The notes: a model not told the origin generated them from the letters alone. DNA of 64,000 nucleotides from Rufibacter sp. XAAS-G3-1 (GCF_013623775.1 NZ_JABFAM010000010.1:93550-157549), one strand, 5' to 3'; positions 16,130 to 24,879 are shown, counted from the first letter of the stretch. Made by a program: numbers and translations.

Positions 16130-16804
16130 TTAACCTCTTATCTCTTCTATAAACAGTTTCAGTCGGTTCATGTCTTTTAAGCCCGGCTGAATCTCAAACT
16201 TACTGTTCAAATCAAGGCCGTGCAGTTGCGGCAAGCGCAAGGCTTTTATCTCCTCCACATGCTCCAGGTCAATGCCGCCGCTCAGGAAAAAAGGAACATC
16301 CAGGGTGTAGTTTTTCAGCACTTCCCAGTTAAACCGAACGCCGTTGCCGCCGGGGTTAGCGCCGCTGGCATCAAACAGGAAGTAATCACAATCATGCGCG
16401 TACTGCTGCAATTGCCCGAAGTCAAAATCCTCGCCTACCCTAAACGCTTTCATCACGGTGAGGCCGGTTTCTCTCACTTCCATGCACAGTTCCGGCGATT
16501 CATGCCCGTGCAGCTGCACCATGTCTAAGCCCAACTCCGTGGCTTTCTGCAAAACCCCTTCAGCGGTCTCGTCCACAAACACGCCCACTTTTCGGGTTGT
16601 TTTCGGGAAAACAGACGCAAAAACCGCCCACTGCGTGGTGATGAACCGGGGCGACTTTTCATAAAAGATAAACCCCACGTAATCTGGTCTCAGTAACAGG
16701 AGTTCTTCAATGTTCTCGCTGTACTTCATGCCGCACACTTTTATCTTAAGCGAATTTTCTGACATTTTATCTGTACTAATAAGCTGCATTTCTGAAAAAG
16801 ACAA
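16130..16804 (-). CDS. trpF: Phosphoribosylanthranilate isomerase
   Basis: Isomerises N-(5-phosphoribosyl)anthranilate in tryptophan synthesis. KIKVCGMKYSENI carries the catalytic Cys, and FLFDASGANPGGNG, FFLSGGIDLEH and LDLNSKFE follow the family pattern. The first 13 residues have no counterpart, so ATG 16765 (211 aa) is the probable start. It lies between trpC and trpB on the same strand, about 270 nt after trpC, with two repeats in that gap. Confidence 0.95.
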   Translation of the reverse strand: MSFSEMQLISTDKMSENSLKIKVCGMKYSENIEELLLLRPDYVGFIFYEKSPRFITTQWAVFASVFPKTTRKVGVFVDETAEGVLQKATELGLDMVQLHGHESPELCMEVRETGLTVMKAFRVGEDFDFGQLQQYAHDCDYFLFDASGANPGGNGVRFNWEVLKNYTLDVPFFLSGGIDLEHVEEIKALRLPQLHGLDLNSKFEIQPGLKDMNRLKLFIEEIRG

Positions 16805-16845
16805 AGAAAGAGAATGACTCAGAAAATGTCGTTTGTTCGCGTGTG

Positions 16846-16888
16846 CGTTCTCGGCTCGTTTTCCTGAAAACAGGCTTAAAGCGACGTA
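16846..16888. repeat. GTTTT palindrome, imperfect
   Basis: GTTCTCGGCTCGTTTTCC and GAAAACAGGCTTAAAGCGA form a weak hairpin of the palindrome family in the trpC-trpF gap. Confidence 0.45.
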
Positions 16889-16930
16889 ACATCCTTTTAA
16901 TTATTTGGACAGGAAGGACTATCTCCTCTC

Positions 16931-17028
16931 TTTGTCATCCTGAAAGGAACTTGTGGCGAACTAGAAAAGCTTTAAACAAGCGCAATTACTGTTCGCCCAC
17001 AAGTTCCTTTCAGGATGACAAAATGATA
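16931..17028. repeat. GTCATCCTGAAAGG inverted repeat
   Basis: TTTGTCATCCTGAAAGGAAC and its complement at the other end, with an inner CTTGTGGCGAAC/GTTCGCCCACAAG, give a long imperfect hairpin of about 95 nt inside the trp operon. Confidence 0.75.
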
Positions 17029-17074
17029 GTTGCATTTGTTCTGCTCCTTTTAGCAAATTTACGCTATAAACCAC

Positions 17075-17902
17075 TTACTTAGAAAAACTTACCTGATTAA
17101 CGGCACTCAGTTTCTTTAACTCTTCCACAAACGCCAGACAAGCTTTTTCGGGGCGGCTGTGGCGCATGAAGGTCTCTCCTATCAGGAAGCCTTCATAGCC
17201 GTGTTCCCGAAGTTCCAGAATGCTTTTCGCCTCGCTTAACCCGCTCTCAGATACTTTCACGAAGTCATTGGGAATGTACTGGGCTAGGTCAATGGACGTT
17301 TGCAGGCTCACCGAGAAATCATGCAGGTTGCGGTTGTTCACACCAATCAAATCTACGTGCGGCGTGACGGTGCGCTCCAGTTCCTCGCGGTCATGTACTT
17401 CCAACAACACTTCCAAACCCAGCGAATGGGCAAACTGCGCCAATTGGCTTACCTCCTCTTTAGAAAGCACCGCCGCAATCAACAAGATGGCATCAGCCCC
17501 AATGGATTTGGCTTCCAGAATCTGATATTCCTCCACCACGAAATCTTTCCGCAGGATGGGGCAAAAATTGAATTTACGGGCGGTAGTCAGGTCTTCGTTC
17601 TTCCCCCCGAAGAAATTAGAATCCGTCAGGATAGACAAGGCCGAAGCGCCCGCCTGCATGTACCCGATGGAAGTGCGTTCTACCGGCGCATACGCGTTGA
17701 TGGTTCCTTTGGAGGGCGACTTCCGTTTGAACTCGGCAATGATGCCGGTCAGATCGGGGCGCTGCACATACTTGCGGAGCGATACCGGCTGCGAGCCAAA
17801 ATAAATGCTGCGCTCCAACAAAGCGGTAGGCACCAGAGTTTTGCGATCAGCTACTTCCTGCCGCTTGTGGGCGATGATTTTATCTAAGATGGTGGATGAC
17901 AT
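17075..17902 (-). CDS. trpC: Indole-3-glycerol phosphate synthase
   Basis: A 275-aa TIM-barrel enzyme closing the indole ring. Visible family blocks are IIAEFKRKSPSKGTIN, SILTDSNFFGGK, LRKDFVVEEYQI, LLEVHDREEL, IGVNNRNLHDF and KVSESGLSEA, with catalytic Lys and Glu in place. It starts 8 nt after trpD, so it is part of the same transcript. Confidence 0.97.
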   Translation of the reverse strand: MSSTILDKIIAHKRQEVADRKTLVPTALLERSIYFGSQPVSLRKYVQRPDLTGIIAEFKRKSPSKGTINAYAPVERTSIGYMQAGASALSILTDSNFFGGKNEDLTTARKFNFCPILRKDFVVEEYQILEAKSIGADAILLIAAVLSKEEVSQLAQFAHSLGLEVLLEVHDREELERTVTPHVDLIGVNNRNLHDFSVSLQTSIDLAQYIPNDFVKVSESGLSEAKSILELREHGYEGFLIGETFMRHSRPEKACLAFVEELKKLSAVNQVSFSK

Positions 17903-17910
17903 ATAAGGGG

Positions 17911-18897
17911 TTAAGCTAATAAGGTTCTAAATGTTTTCAGGGCCAGGCCGGTATCTAGCGAATGCCGGGCCTTTTGCAAAGCCTCCTGCAAGGAAAGACG
18001 CTCATCTGAGCAGTAAATCCCCAGTCCGGCGTTGGCGATGACGGCATCCTGTTGGGCAGCTGTTCCGCGGCCTTCCAGCACGTTCATGAAAATCGCCGCA
18101 GAATCTTCCACGGTGTTGCCGCCGGCCAAGTCACTTTCCTGGTAGGTAGGCAAGCCTAAGTCTGACGGCTGTAGAATCTGCTCACCTTCTGGCGTAACCA
18201 TTTTAAACGGCCCGGTGAGGGAAACCTCGTCATACCCATCCAGCGCGTGCAGCAGCACAAAGCGTTTGCCGGTCTGTTGGTAAAGGTACGTATACAGACG
18301 CAACAGTTCTAAACTGAAAACCCCTACCATCTGGAAATGCGGCTTAGCCGGATTTATCATGGGCCCCAGCATGTTGAAGAACGTTTTCACGCCCAAATCC
18401 TTCCGGATGGGGGCCACTTCTTTCATGGCCGGGTGAAACAGCGGGGCATGCAGAAAGCAAATGTTAGCCGCTTCCAGTTTGTTTCTGAGTGCGGTGCTGT
18501 CATTGGTAAACGAATAACCCAAATGCGCCATCACGTTAGACGAGCCGCAGATAGAGGAAACGCCGTTGTTTCCGTGTTTGGCTACTTTGTAACCCGCTCC
18601 CGCTACCACAAAAGACGCCAGCGTAGAGATGTTGAAGGTGTCTTTGCCGTCGCCGCCGGTGCCGCAGAGGTCAATTACCTGGTCGGTGCCCAGTTCGGGG
18701 AGCAGGCACAGTTCCAGCATGGCTTCCCGGAAACCTTCCAGTTCGTGCACGGTGATGTTGCGCATGAGGTACACGGTCATGAAAGCGGCCATTTGGCTGG
18801 TGTTGTACTGACCCCGGCCAATATTGATAAGCACCTGTTTGGCGGTGTCTTTGGAGAGCGCTTTGTGCTCAATCAGTTGTTGCAGTACTTGTTTCAT
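17911..18897 (-). CDS. trpD: Anthranilate phosphoribosyltransferase
   Basis: Transfers phosphoribose from PRPP to anthranilate. The start ATG 18897 (328 aa, MKQVLQQLIEH) was chosen because it overlaps the trpG stop as ATGA and gives a normal-length protein; the longer frame to 19023 only shadows trpG. DLCGTGGDGKDTFNIST (PRPP loop) and KHGNNGVSS are conserved. The ATGA overlap implies translational coupling with trpG. Confidence 0.96.
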   Translation of the reverse strand: MKQVLQQLIEHKALSKDTAKQVLINIGRGQYNTSQMAAFMTVYLMRNITVHELEGFREAMLELCLLPELGTDQVIDLCGTGGDGKDTFNISTLASFVVAGAGYKVAKHGNNGVSSICGSSNVMAHLGYSFTNDSTALRNKLEAANICFLHAPLFHPAMKEVAPIRKDLGVKTFFNMLGPMINPAKPHFQMVGVFSLELLRLYTYLYQQTGKRFVLLHALDGYDEVSLTGPFKMVTPEGEQILQPSDLGLPTYQESDLAGGNTVEDSAAIFMNVLEGRGTAAQQDAVIANAGLGIYCSDERLSLQEALQKARHSLDTGLALKTFRTLLA

Positions 18898-19517
18898 AGG
18901 GCAAGGGAGGCGGCAAAAGTAGTCCACTGGTTCACGCGCTTGGTGGGGTTCTGCAACCAATTGTTCAGCATTTCTTTGCCGAACTCGGTGAGAATGGATT
19001 CTGGGTGAAACTGCACGCCGCACACATCATACTGGCTATGCCGAATAGCCATCACTTCGCCAGTTTCATCTACGGCCGTGATTTTGAGAGCCGCAGGCAC
19101 TGACTCGGGCACGACCGTCCAGGAATGGTAGCGAGCCACGCTAAAAGTAGTAGGCAATTGCTTGAACATCGGCTCATTGGTATTCACGACCCGCATGGTG
19201 GAAGACACGCCATGAAACACCTCCTTCAGGTTAGACAACTCCGCCCCGAAGGCTTCGGCAATGGCCTGGTGCCCCAGGCAAACCCCCATGATGCGCTTGG
19301 TGGGCGCATATTTCTGCAGCAACGCAGGCATGATACCGGCCTCGCTAGGCACTCCCGGCCCCGGCGAAAGCAGAATCACATCATACTTCTCCACCTCTTC
19401 CAAACTGATTTGGTCGTTGCGGAATACTTCCAGCTGTTTTCCGTAACCCAGTTCCCGGAGCAACTGCACCAGGTTGTAGGTAAAGGAATCGTAGTTATCT
19501 AAGACAAGAATTTTCAT
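18894..19517 (-). CDS. trpG: Anthranilate synthase component II (glutamine amidotransferase)
   Basis: A 207-aa class I amidotransferase that feeds ammonia to TrpE. It has SPGPGVPSEAG, nucleophile motif GVCLGHQAIAEAFG and HPESILTEFG with the catalytic His-Glu. It lies 98 nt after trpE and overlaps trpD by 4 nt. Confidence 0.97.
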   Translation of the reverse strand: MKILVLDNYDSFTYNLVQLLRELGYGKQLEVFRNDQISLEEVEKYDVILLSPGPGVPSEAGIMPALLQKYAPTKRIMGVCLGHQAIAEAFGAELSNLKEVFHGVSSTMRVVNTNEPMFKQLPTTFSVARYHSWTVVPESVPAALKITAVDETGEVMAIRHSQYDVCGVQFHPESILTEFGKEMLNNWLQNPTKRVNQWTTFAASLAL

Positions 19518-19615
19518 GACGGTAAAGGATTTGTCTGGGCTCTGGTTCAGTTCTTCTGGTGGGTGTTTCAGGCCTTCTTTGCTGTAAATAGGCGTAAAAC
19601 AGCTTTTATCTTTCT

Positions 19616-21028
19616 TTAGATAGTGGCGGCTTTTTCCAAGGCCTTCCGCAGGGCGGCCAGTTTGTGGTGCACTTCGTTCAGTTCGCTTTGGGTGTCTGAC
19701 TTGGCCACCACCCCAGCCCCGGCCTGGAAATACAGGGTATTCTTCACGCTCAGGAACGACCGAATCATGATGGCATGGTTGAAATCTCCGCCGAAGCCCA
19801 GGTACCCGATGCAGCCGCCGTAATAACCCCGGCCCGTAGGCTCTAGTTCATCAATCAAGGTGAGGGCGCGGTGTTTGGGAGCGCCCGACAAGGTACCGGC
19901 CGGAAACGTATCTGCCACCATCTGCACCGAGCCGTGCGCCTGCGGCAGGTTGGCGGTCACTTTGGAAACCAGGTGAATCACGTGCGAATAGTACTGCACT
20001 TCTTTGAACACCTCTACCTGCACGTGGTCGCCGTGGCGGCTGAGGTCGTTGCGGGCCAGGTCTACCAGCATCACGTGCTCTGAGTTCTCCTTGGGATCGT
20101 CATAGAGTTTCTGCGCCAGTTCGGCATCGGCGGCGTCATTGCCGGTGCGCTTGAACGTGCCCGCAATGGGGTAAATGGTGGCTACGTCGTTCTTGATGGT
20201 TAACTGCGCCTCGGGCGAAGACCCGAAAATCTTGAAGTTGCCGTAGTCAAAGTAGAACAGGTATGGTGATGGGTTAATAGACCTCAAGGCGCGGTACACG
20301 TTGAACTCATCGCCCTGGAACGACTGCGAAAACCGGCGCGACAACACAATCTGGAACACGTTGCCCAGGTGGCAGTGGCGTTTGCCCTCTTCTATGATGC
20401 GCAGGAACTCTTCATCGGTCTGGTTCGTGGTTTCCTCCCCGGCCGTAGCGAAGTGGAAGGCCGGGAAGTTCTTGTTTTGAATAAGCGTCTCCAGTTCATC
20501 CAAGCCGTCGTTTTGGGGCTGATTTCCTGAAAAGTGCTCAAAAATGTACAGCTCGTTTTTGAAATGGTCAATGGCAATCACAAACCGGAAAGCCTGGTAC
20601 AGAATCTCGGGCATCTCGGCGTGCGCCGATTCTTTCTCTTGTAATTCCAGCGTCTCAAAGTATTGCACCGCCTCAAACGACATGTACCCGAACAACCCGT
20701 TCTGGATAAACCCGAACGGCCCGGCCTCCGCCTTAAACGACTCGCAATACGTTTGGAGCAGATGCACCGCATCGCGCTTCTGCGCCAATACCTGTTCTTC
20801 TACCGTGCCGTCTGGGTAAGAGCGGCGCAGCACGTTGTCTTTCAGCCGGAACTCCGCGATGGGTTCGCAGCAGATGTAGGTGAAACTGTTCTCCTGGCCG
20901 TGGTAGTCAGAGCTTTCCAGCAGCAGGCAGTTGCGGTACTTGTCGCGGAGTTGCAGGTAAATGCCCACCGGGGTCACGGTGTCGGCGAGGAGTTGGCGGT
21001 ATTGCGTTTGTAGGGTGTAGGTCTTCAT
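19616..21028 (-). CDS. trpE: Anthranilate synthase component I
   Basis: Converts chorismate to anthranilate. Start ATG 21028 (470 aa, MKTYTLQTQY) gives the usual N-terminus; the longer frame to 21070 reads through leader sequence. LLESSDYHGQENSFTYI forms part of the Trp feedback site by family knowledge, and the catalytic half has IVLSRRF, IFGSSPEAQL, GTFKRTG, LVDLARNDL and AGTLSGAPK. It is the first structural gene, about 250 nt after a Trp leader peptide with attenuator. The linker near 20510-20545 is encoded by DNA resembling half of the intergenic palindrome. Confidence 0.97.
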   Translation of the reverse strand: MKTYTLQTQYRQLLADTVTPVGIYLQLRDKYRNCLLLESSDYHGQENSFTYICCEPIAEFRLKDNVLRRSYPDGTVEEQVLAQKRDAVHLLQTYCESFKAEAGPFGFIQNGLFGYMSFEAVQYFETLELQEKESAHAEMPEILYQAFRFVIAIDHFKNELYIFEHFSGNQPQNDGLDELETLIQNKNFPAFHFATAGEETTNQTDEEFLRIIEEGKRHCHLGNVFQIVLSRRFSQSFQGDEFNVYRALRSINPSPYLFYFDYGNFKIFGSSPEAQLTIKNDVATIYPIAGTFKRTGNDAADAELAQKLYDDPKENSEHVMLVDLARNDLSRHGDHVQVEVFKEVQYYSHVIHLVSKVTANLPQAHGSVQMVADTFPAGTLSGAPKHRALTLIDELEPTGRGYYGGCIGYLGFGGDFNHAIMIRSFLSVKNTLYFQAGAGVVAKSDTQSELNEVHHKLAALRKALEKAATI

Positions 21029-21207
21029 AAAAGGAATAAAAAAAGGCTTACTGTTTTGGTTGAACAGCAAGCCCTTTAAGGTATAGGCAAGTTTAGATTA
21101 GGCAAGGGCCTGCTGTTCACACATTTTCCAATGGGTGCCACCAACACATCATTCCGCTAATCATTTCTCGTTTCATTCTGCTCTTTTATTAGTTGTTCTG
21201 AACGCGT

Positions 21208-21246
21208 TAAAAACACCAAAGGCCCGGGTGAATCCGAGCCTTTGGT
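21208..21246 (-). terminator. trp attenuator terminator
   Basis: On the minus strand ACCAAAGGC and GCCTTTGGT pair, followed by GTTTTTAAC. The loop includes CGGATTCACCC, which can instead pair with GGGTGAACCG just after the leader stop codon (10 bp with one bulge), making an antiterminator. It lies between the leader peptide and trpE. Confidence 0.8.
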
Positions 21247-21281
21247 TATGGTACATTTCTGCACAGCAAGCGGTTCACCCA

Positions 21282-21335
21282 TCAGTTTTGACGTGCGTGC
21301 CACCAGGCGTTGTGCGAAAATTGTGTCTTGTTCAT
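21282..21335 (-). CDS. trpL: trp operon leader peptide
   Basis: A 17-codon frame reading MNKTQFSHNAWWHARQN with two adjacent TGG codons, directly behind a Bacteroidota-type promoter and just before a terminator/antiterminator pair. Ribosomes stalling at the Trp codons would free the GGGTGAACCG strand for antitermination; ribosomes reaching the stop codon would cover it. This is classical ribosome-mediated attenuation. The promoter lies so close that the mRNA may be nearly leaderless. Confidence 0.85.
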   Translation of the reverse strand: MNKTQFSHNAWWHARQN

Positions 21336-21339
21336 GTTG

Positions 21340-21369
21340 CAAATGTAGGAGCCAGAAAATGATTCGCAA
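21340..21369 (-). promoter_or_regulatory. trp operon promoter
   Basis: On the minus strand TTG (21369-21367), 19 nt, then TACATTTG (21347-21340), matching the Bacteroidota TTG/TAnnTTTG consensus. The leader ATG follows 4 nt later. Confidence 0.65.
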
Positions 21370-21440
21370 GAAAAGTGTCAAAAAAAGATGCACTTTCTCA
21401 AAAATAGGCTAAAAACCTACTATTTCCGTACTTTTAACCT

Positions 21441-22382
21441 GTGTTGCACTCCTCTGCCTTTCGGTCTTTCTTCCTGTTCCTGCTGGTTTTTCAATTAGGA
21501 CTTACTCCTTTCAAGACGAAGGCGCAGTCTACCTATACCCATGAAACGGAGGCCGCGGCTGACACCCTCAACCAATTCAGCCGCCGTCTGCCGTGGCTGG
21601 CCGCCGGGGGCGCGACCGTTTACGTGGGCGGCTTGGCCCTGCTGAACCACGCCTGGTACCAGGAAAACAAGCAAACTAGCTTCCATTGGTTTAATGATGC
21701 CCACGAGTGGAAGCAACTGGACAAAGCTGGTCATTTCTGGGGTGCTTTCCATGAAAGCCGCCTGGGCGTAGATTTACGGCGGAAAGCGGGCGTGCCCGAA
21801 AAGAAAGCCATCTGGTACGGCGGTGCCCTGGGCTTCGTGCTGCAAACCCCCATTGAATACTTTGACGGCCGCTCCCCCGCTTACGGTGCCTCCCTCACCG
21901 ACATTGCCGCCAACGCAGCCGGTTCTTTGGCGGTCATCACGCAGCAACTGGCGTGGGGCGAAATCCGGCTTACGCCGAAATATTCCTTTCACCGCACCCA
22001 CTACGCTCCCCTGCGCCCCAACGTGCTAGGCAAAGGCGCCACTGAGGAGTTCCTGAAAGACTACAACGGGCACACGTACTGGCTCAGCGTGGACTTGGCG
22101 AAGTTCCTCTCCCCTAAGAGCCGGTTCCCCAAATGGCTAAATCCCGCCCTAGGTTATGGGGCCGAAGAAATGGTGTACAATGATGTGGATGCCAACCGCG
22201 CCCTAGGCTTACACGCCTACCGGCAATATTACCTCAGCGTAGACCTAAACTGGCAGGCCATTCCCACCCGCAGCAAGTTCCTGAAGAGCGCCTTTTATGT
22301 CTTGTCCATCTTCAAGTTTCCCGCTCCGGCGTTAGAGTATAACAGAAAGCAGGGCTGGAAGATGCATGGGGTGTATTTTTAG
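21441..22382 (+). CDS. DUF2279 (YfiM-like) secreted protein
   Basis: A 313-aa protein starting at GTG 21441 with a signal peptide ending near TKAQS. The central region LDKAGHFWGAFHESRLG...YGGALGFVLQTPIEYFDG...YGASLTDIAANAAGS matches the DUF2279 membrane-associated fold with a DK..H pair; its biochemical role is unknown. The C-terminal half (YWLSVDLAKFL...LNPALGYGAEEM...YYLSVDLNW) has alternating strands suggestive of an outer-membrane barrel-like tail. It is divergent from the trp operon and alone on its strand. Confidence 0.82.
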   Translation: MLHSSAFRSFFLFLLVFQLGLTPFKTKAQSTYTHETEAAADTLNQFSRRLPWLAAGGATVYVGGLALLNHAWYQENKQTSFHWFNDAHEWKQLDKAGHFWGAFHESRLGVDLRRKAGVPEKKAIWYGGALGFVLQTPIEYFDGRSPAYGASLTDIAANAAGSLAVITQQLAWGEIRLTPKYSFHRTHYAPLRPNVLGKGATEEFLKDYNGHTYWLSVDLAKFLSPKSRFPKWLNPALGYGAEEMVYNDVDANRALGLHAYRQYYLSVDLNWQAIPTRSKFLKSAFYVLSIFKFPAPALEYNRKQGWKMHGVYF

Positions 22383-22417
22383 ATTGCTAGTTTAAAGTTA
22401 GCAGTAGGTTAAATCCC

Positions 22418-22456
22418 TCTATACCGCAAGTTTAGCGCAGCGGTAACTTGCGGTAT
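22418..22456. terminator. ATACCGCAAGTT hairpin
   Basis: ATACCGCAAGTT and AACTTGCGGTAT pair around a short GC-rich loop between the convergent DUF2279 and hicB genes; a likely two-way terminator. Confidence 0.6.
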
Positions 22457-22465
22457 GATTAGCTA

Positions 22466-22684
22466 TTAAGCATACATTAATTTCCCCTTTGGTTTAGGAA
22501 TTTCCCGGCCAAGAGCCTTAGCTGTTTCAATCCACTCCTGTATTACAATTCGTACCTGTTGTAAGGCTTCTTCATAGGTCGCACCATCAGCCATGCAACC
22601 CGCCAGTTCAGGCACTTCTGCGATGACCGCATTGTCTTCCTGACTCCAATACATGATAATTTCGTATTTAGGATTCATCTTCAT
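22466..22684 (-). CDS. hicB: HicB-family antitoxin
   Basis: A 72-aa partially degraded RNase-H-fold antitoxin: YWSQEDNAVIAEVPELAGCMADGATYEEAL is the HicB signature. It has no C-terminal DNA-binding domain (short form). It overlaps the 3' end of hicA by 17 nt, so toxin is first and antitoxin second, the usual hicAB order. The product should bind and neutralise HicA. Confidence 0.9.
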   Translation of the reverse strand: MKMNPKYEIIMYWSQEDNAVIAEVPELAGCMADGATYEEALQQVRIVIQEWIETAKALGREIPKPKGKLMYA

Positions 22685-22934
22685 GTTTGGCTAATTTATA
22701 TTTGAGCAGAATGGCTCTTACCTGTTTTACTTGATAAGGTTTGGCCTTACTTTCTTTCGTTTGAATATTAATAATTTCCTCAATTCCCTCACGATGAAAA
22801 ATATGATGGCTCCCGCCGGTCATTCTTTCAGTGAAACCTAGGGTAAGTAAAAAATTTCGCAGTTCATCAAATCCAATATTGGTATCTGAAGTTCCAGACA
22901 GAATTTTTAAAAGAAGCTTTTCATATTTACTCAT
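22668..22934 (-). CDS. hicA: HicA-family mRNA interferase toxin
   Basis: An 88-aa dsRBD-like toxin with the catalytic-His motif GGSHHIFHREG and a C-terminal VKQVRAILLKY helix. HicA toxins cleave mRNA during stress. ATG 22934. It forms a two-gene module with hicB. Confidence 0.9.
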   Translation of the reverse strand: MSKYEKLLLKILSGTSDTNIGFDELRNFLLTLGFTERMTGGSHHIFHREGIEEIINIQTKESKAKPYQVKQVRAILLKYKLAKHEDES

Positions 22935-23033
22935 TCGTTACACGATGGCATTAAACTTAACCTAGTGAAGATAAGCAATTTCTTTTATCTACAAACGGGA
23001 AGAAAGCTTATATAATTGCCTATTTCAACTAAT

Positions 23034-23687
23034 TCACAAGACTTCCGCCACCGGAAACATCATCTTGAAATCATTCAGTGCCACTGTGGCTAAAGGTTTC
23101 AATTGCTGAACAGGGGGAAAAAAATGTGCTTCACTGCTGATGTTTTCCGTGGAAGCCAATTGCGCGTGCCCGCTGGCTTCTGGTTGGGTGAGGAGTAATT
23201 TACCTTGGTGCTGTTGCACAATCCTGTTCATTGGTAAAACCTTGGTAGTGAAAGGGAATCTGGGGCCCCAGGGTTTTACCTGCGCCGTGAAGAACGTCTG
23301 ACCGTCGCGGCTTACCTGCACATGGGTAGTCCCATCTGGTTGGGTAAGAATGTTGAAATTGGCTAGTTCTTTGGGAATGCCCCAGTTCTCGCGGCCGTTC
23401 CAGGCACTTTCGTGGGTGGACACGTAGATTTTGGAGATGGAAAAAGCGAGCTTCTCCTTTACTTTAAAGAGGGCCGGAATAAACAGCAACTCCTGGTAGG
23501 GGCCCACCTCAGCAGTCTCGTAGTTCATCAGCAGCACGCCTCCCATTCCTGCTTCATAGGAGTTTTGCTGAAAATCGGCTAGAAACCCGAAGTTATAACT
23601 GAAAGCTTTGGGAATTTTGTAGAGCCAAACAATTCCGTTGCCGGTTAAACTCCAGGGGGCCGGGGCAATGAGCGAGGGAGGCTGCAT
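23034..23687 (-). CDS. Acetoacetate decarboxylase-like protein
   Basis: A 217-aa protein of the ADC superfamily: VGPYQELLFIPALF, SISKIYVSTHESAWNGRENWGIPKE and a final FKMMFP strand. Many members of this branch are not true decarboxylases, and the Schiff-base lysine cannot be assigned with confidence by eye. It stands alone on the minus strand, divergent from the Smr protein, and has no partner to suggest a substrate. Confidence 0.75.
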   Translation of the reverse strand: MQPPSLIAPAPWSLTGNGIVWLYKIPKAFSYNFGFLADFQQNSYEAGMGGVLLMNYETAEVGPYQELLFIPALFKVKEKLAFSISKIYVSTHESAWNGRENWGIPKELANFNILTQPDGTTHVQVSRDGQTFFTAQVKPWGPRFPFTTKVLPMNRIVQQHQGKLLLTQPEASGHAQLASTENISSEAHFFPPVQQLKPLATVALNDFKMMFPVAEVL

Positions 23688-23844
23688 ACGGTTGGTCTTT
23701 GGTTTGCTTTTTTCAACGATTCCTACTCGGCTCAGTTGCTTTAGGTTTCAAACTTCCCGCTGCCGGGGTTTAGCTTTTCGTCGCCAGAACCATTGCGCCG
23801 AGGCACGGCCTTTGAACTCTTCGCCCTCCTCCCTTGCTTTTGCG

Positions 23845-23852
23845 TATCTTTG
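23845..23852 (+). promoter_or_regulatory. -7 box TATCTTTG
   Basis: Matches TAnnTTTG, 53 nt before the Smr gene start. A palindrome-family hairpin lies between it and the start codon. Confidence 0.45.
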
Positions 23853-23863
23853 TGCAAAGGCAG

Positions 23864-23902
23864 GTGTTTTTAGCCTGTTTTTGCCAAACAAGACCTAAAA
23901 CG
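23864..23902 (+). repeat. GTTTTTAGCC palindrome in a 5' leader
   Basis: GTGTTTTTAGCCTGTTTTT and AAACAAGACCTAAAACGA form an imperfect hairpin that ends 2 nt before the start codon of the Smr protein, an unusual position for this family. Confidence 0.55.
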
Positions 23903-23904
23903 AT

Positions 23905-24867
23905 ATGAATATAGGAGACCGCGTGCGCCTCATGCACGGCCGAGAGCAAGGCGTGATTACCCGCTTTCTGGATAACAACCTGGTGGAAGTAGCCATTGAC
24001 AATGATTTCACCATTCCGGTCATGCGCCGCGAGGTGGTGGTGATCGCCCCCGAGGAAGCGGAAATGTTCCGTACCGGCCCGGCCGCACCTGAACCTTCCA
24101 AGAAAAAGGAGGCTCCCGTGGTTCCGTCCACGGCCGTGGCGGGCATTTACATTACGCTGGTGCACCAGACGCCCGAATTGCTGGCGGTGCACATTGTGAA
24201 TAATTCCGATTTCGATTTATTGTTCACCTACGGTGAGGAAACCGAGAAAGGCTACAAGGCCCAGCACAACGACAAACTGACCCCGAAGAAAACCAAACCG
24301 GTAGCCCACCTGCACCTCAACGATTTCGAGAAGTGGCCTGATTTGGTAGTGCAGTACCTGCAGCACAAAACCGGTTCCAATGCGCTGCTGGAACCGGTTA
24401 CCCGCAAACTCAAGTTCAAGGCCTCGTCCTTTTACAAGAGCAAGAAAACGGCCCCGGTGTTGCAAAAGGAAGGCTACGTGTTCCAACTAGATTCAAAGCC
24501 TTCCTTGGTAAACCCAGACCAGATTCAGGAACAGTTGATTGAGTCATCGGCGCAGGCCGAGAATAACAAAGTGGCCGTTCCGCACCACGAGGTAGACCTG
24601 CACATTGAGAAACTGCTGCCCAACGAAGACCCCAAACAGATGAGCAACTCTGAGATTCTGCGTCAGCAACTCAGCGTTTTCCAGGACAACCTGGACAGGG
24701 CTATTGCCGCCAACATGCACGAGATTATCTTCATCCATGGCACCGGTAACGGCGTACTGAAGAAGGAAATCCAGAAAGTGCTGAGCCGGAACCCACACAT
24801 CAAGTTCTATGAAGATGCCCGCAAGGAGAAATTCGGGCATGGGGCTACCAAGGTTTCTTTGAAGTAA
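23905..24867 (+). CDS. DUF2027 / Smr-domain protein
   Basis: A 320-aa protein: N-terminal DUF2027 part (NIGDRVRLMHGREQGVI, residues 1-50), a linker rich in Lys/Pro, a middle beta domain (about 75-190) and a C-terminal Smr domain (about 230-320) with VDLHIEKL and IIFIHGTGNGVLKKEI. Smr domains nick DNA or cleave RNA; this fusion is a common Bacteroidota protein of unknown target. It is monocistronic. Confidence 0.88.
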   Translation: MNIGDRVRLMHGREQGVITRFLDNNLVEVAIDNDFTIPVMRREVVVIAPEEAEMFRTGPAAPEPSKKKEAPVVPSTAVAGIYITLVHQTPELLAVHIVNNSDFDLLFTYGEETEKGYKAQHNDKLTPKKTKPVAHLHLNDFEKWPDLVVQYLQHKTGSNALLEPVTRKLKFKASSFYKSKKTAPVLQKEGYVFQLDSKPSLVNPDQIQEQLIESSAQAENNKVAVPHHEVDLHIEKLLPNEDPKQMSNSEILRQQLSVFQDNLDRAIAANMHEIIFIHGTGNGVLKKEIQKVLSRNPHIKFYEDARKEKFGHGATKVSLK

Positions 24868-24879
24868 CCCCTCAGAAGG

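Noticed and set aside
20505..20548. Palindrome-like sequence inside trpE
   Set aside because: CGTTTTGGGGCTGATTT is followed by a poor right arm; one half-match in a linker is not enough to claim an in-gene insertion. Similar weak strings occur in trpF and the DUF2249 gene.
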